This document shows, piece by piece, positions 60,085 to 64,000 of a stretch of DNA of 64,000 nt. The first letter of the stretch is position 1. The number at the start of each line of letters is the position of its first letter. This DNA comes from Haloprofundus salilacus (lineage in GTDB: Archaea; Halobacteriota; Halobacteria; Halobacteriales; Haloferacaceae). The stretch is taken from NCBI RefSeq assembly GCF_020150815.1, contig NZ_CP083723.1, forward strand, positions 1 to 64,000, read 5' to 3'. A program made the position numbers and the translations under genes. The notes under the pieces are model-generated. The model was not told the DNA's origin. It saw nothing but the letters and a program-made list of their open reading frames with translations, and ran no database searches.

Positions 60085-60894
60085 TTACGACCCCGCCGTC
60101 GCGTTCGCCGCCCACTCCGGTTTCTCGACGTCGGTGCTCCCAACGTCGGACAGGGTGTACGAGTGCGTAATCCTCCGGGTGTGGTAGTCGACCCAGACGA
60201 ATTCGTACTCATAGTGGCGGATGACGCCGTCTTCGTCGAGCAGGAGTGTCGCTGAGAACTCCTCGTACCACGAACTCGCGTTCTCGCCCCCCGCCCACGA
60301 GTCGGCCAGCGCGTCGACACCGGTGGCCTCGTAACGCATCACCGGAACGCCCTGGAACGTCTCGACGCCTTCGCGCTCGTAAGTGGCGTCAATCGCAGCA
60401 AACGCGTGCTGGCTTCCGCTGTCGTTGTTGAACCATCCACGCCAGAGATACCGCTCGCCCGACTCGTTGAACACCGGGGCGGGGGTAGGACTCACTCTCG
60501 ACCCGTTCTCCGTCCGGGACAGGGCGTACTCCGTGCTCCCGTTCGAGTAGGTGGTGCCGTTCACCGAAAAGTAGCCGTTGGTATGTGCGAGGTACTGTGA
60601 GGCGCCGGGCTCGACGAGAAAATGGCCCGTGTCGTTCATGTACCTGAAGTCCTTCTCTGAAGGGTGGAAAACGCGTTCCTTCCGGACTTTCTCGGTTGAG
60701 AGCGTGAAACTCGTGTTCGCCAGCTCGGTTGCGTGTCTATCGAACACCGACTGGTCGATGGCCGACGCGTTCGGGAAATCGGCGGGGGACGCGCCGGGAG
60801 ACGGCCTGTTCCCGCCTGTGCCTGGAAGTCCAGTACATCCCGCGAAGACCAGGAGGGCGACCATGGCGATCGCTGAGAGCGGAGACGCACGCAT
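60085..60894 (-). CDS. Cassette gene: secreted lipoprotein (DUF7537-like)
   Basis: A 269 aa protein with a signal peptide and lipobox: MRASPLSAIAMVALLVFAGC, with the lipid-modified Cys at position 20. The mature part has Gly/Pro/Ser-rich spacing, then a beta-rich domain (NGYFSVNGTTYSNGSTEYAL, RHYEYEFVWVDYHTRRITHS) with many N-x-S/T sites. I connect it with the haloarchaeal lipoprotein family DUF7537, from memory. Its codon use is haloarchaeal-typical (GC-rich), unlike some neighbours. It reads leftward in R5-R6. Confidence 0.78.
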   Translation of the reverse strand: MRASPLSAIAMVALLVFAGCTGLPGTGGNRPSPGASPADFPNASAIDQSVFDRHATELANTSFTLSTEKVRKERVFHPSEKDFRYMNDTGHFLVEPGASQYLAHTNGYFSVNGTTYSNGSTEYALSRTENGSRVSPTPAPVFNESGERYLWRGWFNNDSGSQHAFAAIDATYEREGVETFQGVPVMRYEATGVDALADSWAGGENASSWYEEFSATLLLDEDGVIRHYEYEFVWVDYHTRRITHSYTLSDVGSTDVEKPEWAANATAGS

Positions 60895-61011
60895 AGGCTA
60901 CTGTCCAATCAGCTCACAGTTAACGCTGGTGGGTACGTCCACCTCTCGGACACAGGGTGATACCGCCCCTAACCCGGTGTTGTGACTTTCAGGAGAATCA
61001 GTCCCAAACCG

Positions 61012-61105
61012 ATTGCAAGATACGCGCACTGTATTCAGCAGGCGGTGAGCGAACTCCTCAACGGCTGTCAGTAACGGAATGCGAGATACAGAGGATGTAG
61101 TCCGC
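61012..61105 (+). repeat. Array repeat R6
   Basis: Type A. ATTGCAAGATACGCGCAC then TGTATTCAGCAG, centre GAGCGAACTCCTCAACGGC, CTGTCAGTAACGGAATG, right arm GCGAGATACAGAGGATGTAG. The right edge lacks the final TATTCAG. Confidence 0.78.
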
Positions 61106-61216
61106 AAACGGTCTTCGTTTGTTGCATTTGGTCAGCGATGAAATAGGCGATAGTGCAGTGAAGAACCTGTTGTTGAACACGACAAGATATTTGTGGATTA
61201 GACTGAACTACATTTT

Positions 61217-61468
61217 ATGCCTGAAGACTCCGCTGTAGACTCGTTTCGGTACGCACTCAATCCCAAGTTGGTGAAGCTTTACGTAGTGACTGTACTGGGA
61301 TGGCTCATTATTGAGTTCTCACGGGAAGGCTTCTTTATCATTCCAAATCCAGTACTGGAAACTCTCGTCTCCTTAGTAGCGGCTCTTTTCGGTCTTACGC
61401 TCCTTCTCGGAGGTTTTGTTGGCGTTGTTCATCGAGTGCTGTCTGACTCGATGCAGGCCGTGCGCTAA
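61217..61468 (+). CDS. Cassette gene: small membrane protein
   Basis: An 83 aa protein with two helices (LYVVTVLGWLIIEFSREG and LVSLVAALFGLTLLLGGFVG) and a basic tail. AT-rich codon use. It reads rightward, and its stop codon is only 3 bp before repeat R7 begins, so the gene fits the interval with almost no spare DNA on its 3' side. Function unknown. Confidence 0.65.
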   Translation: MPEDSAVDSFRYALNPKLVKLYVVTVLGWLIIEFSREGFFIIPNPVLETLVSLVAALFGLTLLLGGFVGVVHRVLSDSMQAVR

Positions 61469-61470
61469 CG

Positions 61471-61562
61471 GCACATTCGCGCTGTGTATTCAGCAGTCGA
61501 TGAGCGAACTCCTCAAATACTGTCAGTAACGGAGTGCGAGATACAGAGGGTGTATTCAGAAC
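61471..61562 (+). repeat. Array repeat R7
   Basis: Type A, one of the most complete copies: GCACATTCGCGCTG then TGTATTCAGCAG, TCGATGAGCGAACTCCTCAA, CTGTCAGTAACGGAG, right arm TGCGAGATACAGAGGG then TGTATTCAGA. It differs from R8 in the first 75 nt by only a few bases. Confidence 0.8.
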
Positions 61563-61637
61563 GGAGGTAGGGTTGATTTCATCCATAGTACATCTGTCAT
61601 CGAAAGAATTGTCGTCTTTGAGTTAGAATCTCGACAC

Positions 61638-62309
61638 ATGCCCTCTTTCGGTTCCCAAACCCGTCGCATTGCTACTGCTTTCCTCGGCTTCCTTTTCCTC
61701 CTCTCAGCCGTCTTCGCACCATTTGGCACTATCGCTTGGACTTACGAGTACAACGTAGACCAAGTCAATCCCGATGACCCCCAACTCGCAGGGATGCTGG
61801 GGTGGGCCGAAGGAACCTCCTCCTGTTATTATGAGTCTGATGAATGCGAACTCGCTTATGTTGTCAAAGACGACAGCCCCCGTATCGTCTCTGACACAAC
61901 ATACCGCGCCGCCCGTGGGTTTGGTCCCGAGAACCGACTCATTATATTCAGTGATTCAAACACAGCCTTCTATCAGCCGAATATTACCCACTACGAGAAC
62001 GATACCACGAGAGTCAGCCTTAGACAGGTTTCGAACGCCACCGCACTCGAACTGGTGTCAACCCCCTTCAGGAACTCCCCAAGAGGTGTCCGCCGAGTTG
62101 TCGAAAAGGGAACCGTCCGCACAAACCGCCCACTGACCGGCTTTGCCTACTGGGACGAAACTAAGGCGATTATCGCTCACGACGGTGCATACTACCGACA
62201 GGGGGGCGTCAAATACCGAGGCACGCAGAAGGGCGTTGCCGAGTTCTTCCGACTTGTTGCTCTTGTTGTTGGAGCAGTCCTTTGCTTTCACACTGGCCGC
62301 ATGGAGTGA
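61638..62309 (+). CDS. Cassette gene: two-helix membrane protein with extracellular domain
   Basis: A 223 aa protein with a helix near residues 10-34 (TAFLGFLFLLSAVFAPFGTI) and another near the C-terminus (FFRLVALVVGAVLCFHTG), separated by a hydrophilic extracellular-type domain. The domain has a Cys pair (SSCYYESDECELAYV) and several N-x-S/T sites. Function unknown; it could be a surface sensor or a receptor. It reads rightward in R7-R8, with AT-richer codon use than core genes. Confidence 0.7.
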   Translation: MPSFGSQTRRIATAFLGFLFLLSAVFAPFGTIAWTYEYNVDQVNPDDPQLAGMLGWAEGTSSCYYESDECELAYVVKDDSPRIVSDTTYRAARGFGPENRLIIFSDSNTAFYQPNITHYENDTTRVSLRQVSNATALELVSTPFRNSPRGVRRVVEKGTVRTNRPLTGFAYWDETKAIIAHDGAYYRQGGVKYRGTQKGVAEFFRLVALVVGAVLCFHTGRME

Positions 62310-62345
62310 CGCAATAGTCTCTCAGAATCAGGAGAGCATCTCGTG

Positions 62346-62437
62346 CTGCATTCGCGCTGTGTATTCAGCAGTCGATGAGCGAACTCCTCAACTTCTGTCA
62401 ATAACGGAGTGCGAGATACAGAGCTTCTCTGCAGCAA
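62346..62437 (+). repeat. Array repeat R8
   Basis: Type A, near-identical to R7 at its left: CTGCATTCGCGCTGTG then TATTCAGCAGTCGATGAGCG, AACTCCTCAAC, CTGTCAATAACGGAGTGC, GAGATACAGAG. It then departs to CTTCTCTGCAGCAAG, so the last 15 nt are replaced. Confidence 0.8.
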
Positions 62438-62496
62438 GAAGCGTCACTAGGCTATAAAACCGAGAACATGAGTATTGTAATCTCGTCCCAGAACCG

Positions 62497-63495
62497 TTAG
62501 TCCGAGACCAGCCTCGAACGGGTGATGTGGTGAAGTGTCTCCAGTCCGTCGTGAAACGCCATCCAGACTGCGACGGCGATGCCGAAGAGTAAAATCGAGT
62601 CCTCCAGGGGTGCCAGTACCGGACCCGAGGTAGCCCAAAGGTCAATGGGGCGAAACGGCGGGATGAGCGCAGGCAGAAGTCTCACCGTCGACTGCACGCC
62701 GAAGACGACGGCAATCGCTTTTAGGAAGTCTCGCAACCGGAGTCGGGGACCGGTGAGGAATATGACTCCCAGGAGGAACGAGGCCGTGAACAGCCATTCA
62801 ACCGGGAGTTCTGTCAGCGGAACCCCGACTCTCAAACCTGAGCCCTGCAAGAACACTCTGGTAGAGGATCCGCCTGTCTCCGGGCGTGTGACTGATTGGA
62901 GGAACGTCCCAACCCCGTGGACCAGCACCAATCCGCCTGCACCGACAATCGCGGCAAGTCCTGTCGCGATGAGCCCGCGCTGTAGCGAAAGGGTAGGCCC
63001 AATATCTTCATGGGCAACTATGGCGAAAAGCGGGTGCTGGTCCACGTTTCCGACAGCCGAGACCAGTCGTTCGTACCCACCGTGGTAGGCGAACCACACC
63101 GCCGTTGCGACCGCAAGAAATGTCAGAACCCGACCGAGTGGAACAGCGAATATAGTAAGTGGAAGCTCCCCCGGGAGGTCGGACAGCAACGTTCGGCCGA
63201 CGATGAACAGGAGGTCAACCACATATACGAGGACGGCACCGCCGACGACTGCACGCCGAGACGAGCCAGCGACGACCAGTAGGACAGCCAGCAGAAATGG
63301 TGCGTACGCCGCGGTCGCCAAGGACCATCCGGTCATTACGCCAAGGATGATTTTACCAGCTCCAGCGGTTGATCTGTCCAGCAGAAGCAGGCGACTCCAG
63401 CCGAACGTGACGACGAGGACGGCGATCAGTCCGCTCGCCAGAAGGGCGGCACCGAGTAGTCTCTGACTGTCAAGTTCGCATTCAGGGACTGACAT
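62497..63495 (-). CDS. Cassette gene: multi-pass membrane protein
   Basis: A 332 aa protein with about eight helices (LLGAALLASGLIAVLVVTFG, WSLATAAYAPFLLAVLLVVA, AVVGGAVLVYVVDLLFIVG and others). The architecture of two four-helix halves is visible. No catalytic motif is recognisable, and the family is unknown. It reads leftward in R8-R9 and fills the interval. Codon use is intermediate. Confidence 0.72.
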   Translation of the reverse strand: MSVPECELDSQRLLGAALLASGLIAVLVVTFGWSRLLLLDRSTAGAGKIILGVMTGWSLATAAYAPFLLAVLLVVAGSSRRAVVGGAVLVYVVDLLFIVGRTLLSDLPGELPLTIFAVPLGRVLTFLAVATAVWFAYHGGYERLVSAVGNVDQHPLFAIVAHEDIGPTLSLQRGLIATGLAAIVGAGGLVLVHGVGTFLQSVTRPETGGSSTRVFLQGSGLRVGVPLTELPVEWLFTASFLLGVIFLTGPRLRLRDFLKAIAVVFGVQSTVRLLPALIPPFRPIDLWATSGPVLAPLEDSILLFGIAVAVWMAFHDGLETLHHITRSRLVSD

Positions 63496-63565
63496 GCGAA
63501 TACAAATCTAACAGCACCCAGATAAACATTCTGCGGGCGCTTTCAGACAAAGCTGACGGATAGAC

Positions 63566-63662
63566 GTGCTACATTCGCGCTGTGCATTCAGCATACCCGC
63601 AGAAACCTACTCAGCCCCTGTCAGAAGTTGCGTGCTGAATAGAGAGGGTGCATCTCTCACGG
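63566..63662 (+). repeat. Array repeat R9
   Basis: Left arm GTGCTACATTCGCGCTGTG then CATTCAGCA; centre of type B (CCCCTGTCAGAAG); right arm GTGCTGAATAGAGAGGGTGC. The inner left arm CTGTGCATTCAGCA matches the right-arm complement at all but 3 positions. Confidence 0.78.
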
Positions 63663-63723
63663 AGACCTCGTTTATTTCGGCCCACCAACGTTGAACTAAC
63701 CGCTCAGTAGGTGTGCTTATCTC

Positions 63724-63951
63724 TCAATTCTCCTCTCGTTGACGAGATATTCGTTGAAGAGCGTCAGCAATTCCTTCTACTGCTGCGACGAACCGCCATA
63801 AGAGAAAGAGTGACCCAAACAGGAGACCAATCCAGACTCCGAATAGAATTTGCTGTGCAATAACTACCGAGTATCCGAGTATGAGTACGTAAAGGAGACC
63901 AATTCCGACAATCCATGTACGAGGAATTGATGGCGGTGACCAACTTGACAT
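63724..63951 (-). CDS. Cassette gene: small two-helix membrane protein
   Basis: A 75 aa protein with two helices (WIVGIGLLYVLILGYSVVIA and FGVWIGLLFGSLFLLWRFVA) and a short basic, coiled C-terminus (EGIADALQRISRQREEN). Function unknown. It reads leftward from the right edge toward R9. AT-rich sequence with GTTTAAAGC and TTAAAAACATG upstream probably contains its promoter. The next repeat, if any, lies outside the window. Confidence 0.65.
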   Translation of the reverse strand: MSSWSPPSIPRTWIVGIGLLYVLILGYSVVIAQQILFGVWIGLLFGSLFLLWRFVAAVEGIADALQRISRQREEN

Positions 63952-64000
63952 AGTCCATGTTTAAAGCAATTGGTTAAAAACATGTCTACTCTGCTGGGTT

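Larger units (their letters stand above)
55260..63662 (+). other. Array of oriented ~95-bp palindromic repeats alternating with single genes
   Basis: Eight full repeats (R1, R2, R3, R5, R6, R7, R8, R9) and three half repeats (R0-left, R0-right, R4) are listed separately. Each full copy has a left arm near TACGCGC, then CTGTATTCAGCA, a centre of 35-45 nt, and a right arm near TGC-GA-ATACAGAGG, then ATGTATTCAG. Every full copy is in the same orientation, although the genes between them lie on both strands. Each interval holds exactly one credible gene. The last gene (63724-63951) continues toward the right edge, so the array may extend further. Confidence 0.7.

Noticed and set aside
55260-63662. 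CRISPR array interpretation of the repeats
   Set aside because: Intervals are 0.3-1.1 kb and hold genes, the repeats are about 95 bp with internal loops, and there are no cas genes.
55260-63662. MITE explanation for the repeats
   Set aside because: No consistent target duplication seen at the edges and all full copies share one orientation; it is not excluded, only less likely than a cassette array.

Overview
The window is chromosomal DNA of a halophilic archaeon (class Halobacteria). The GC content is high, codons end mostly in G or C, and the proteins are acidic. The gene set is archaeal: a proteasome-activating ATPase, pyruvoyl arginine decarboxylase, aIF5B and aIF1A, Nob1, Pus10, a CetZ tubulin, and the haloarchaeal secF-secD order. 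The genus cannot be fixed from the sequence alone; a relative of Haloferax or Halogeometricum is a reasonable guess.

Layout. (1) 1-16.9 kb is conserved core: PAN ATPase, pdaD, infB, PRC-barrel plus nob1, pgi, aIF1A, secFD, rnhB, pus10, an EamA transporter and a DUF4112 protein. (2) 17.0-18.1 kb holds two aberrant tRNA-like sequences on either side of a small CDS, then a gene-poor stretch. (3) 18-32 kb is core metabolism and envelope: a stand-alone flavoprotein, an ABC-2 exporter, a universal stress protein, an antiporter, an amidohydrolase, GtrA, UppP, and a three-gene amino-sugar operon (two nucleotidyltransferases plus glmS) that leads to UDP-GlcNAc. (4) 32-42.6 kb is more accessory: DUF7344 regulator, CPBP protease, CetZ paralog, stress protein, FilR1-like regulator, lower-GC membrane protein, PurD-like ATP-grasp enzyme, and an IS200/IS605-group TnpB element carrying a small RHH-like gene in place of tnpA. 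(5) 42.8-54 kb is signalling plus ethanolamine use: a multi-PAS histidine kinase, a Tat-exported protein and partner, BrkB, HalOD1 and Bat-type regulators, and an eutB-eutC-eutA operon without microcompartment genes.

(6) 55.2 kb to the right edge is the most unusual part. Eight full copies and three half copies of a 90-100 bp imperfect palindrome occur there. All eight full copies have the same orientation, at irregular 0.4-1.2 kb intervals. Between successive copies lies exactly one gene, on either strand, usually with room for its own promoter: methyltransferase, DHFR-like reductase, winged-helix protein, lipoprotein, and mostly small membrane proteins. The repeat has two arms that pair, separated by a short mismatch, with a 35-45 nt centre. 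The arrangement resembles bacterial integron cassettes with attC sites, but the sequence is unlike attC and no recombinase gene is visible in the window. This is the best candidate here for an undescribed system; the array runs off the right edge.

Limits: all calls come from reading the sequence and translations, without database searches. Domain positions are approximate. Names such as DUF5811, DUF5812, DUF7344 and DUF7537 are from memory and should be verified.
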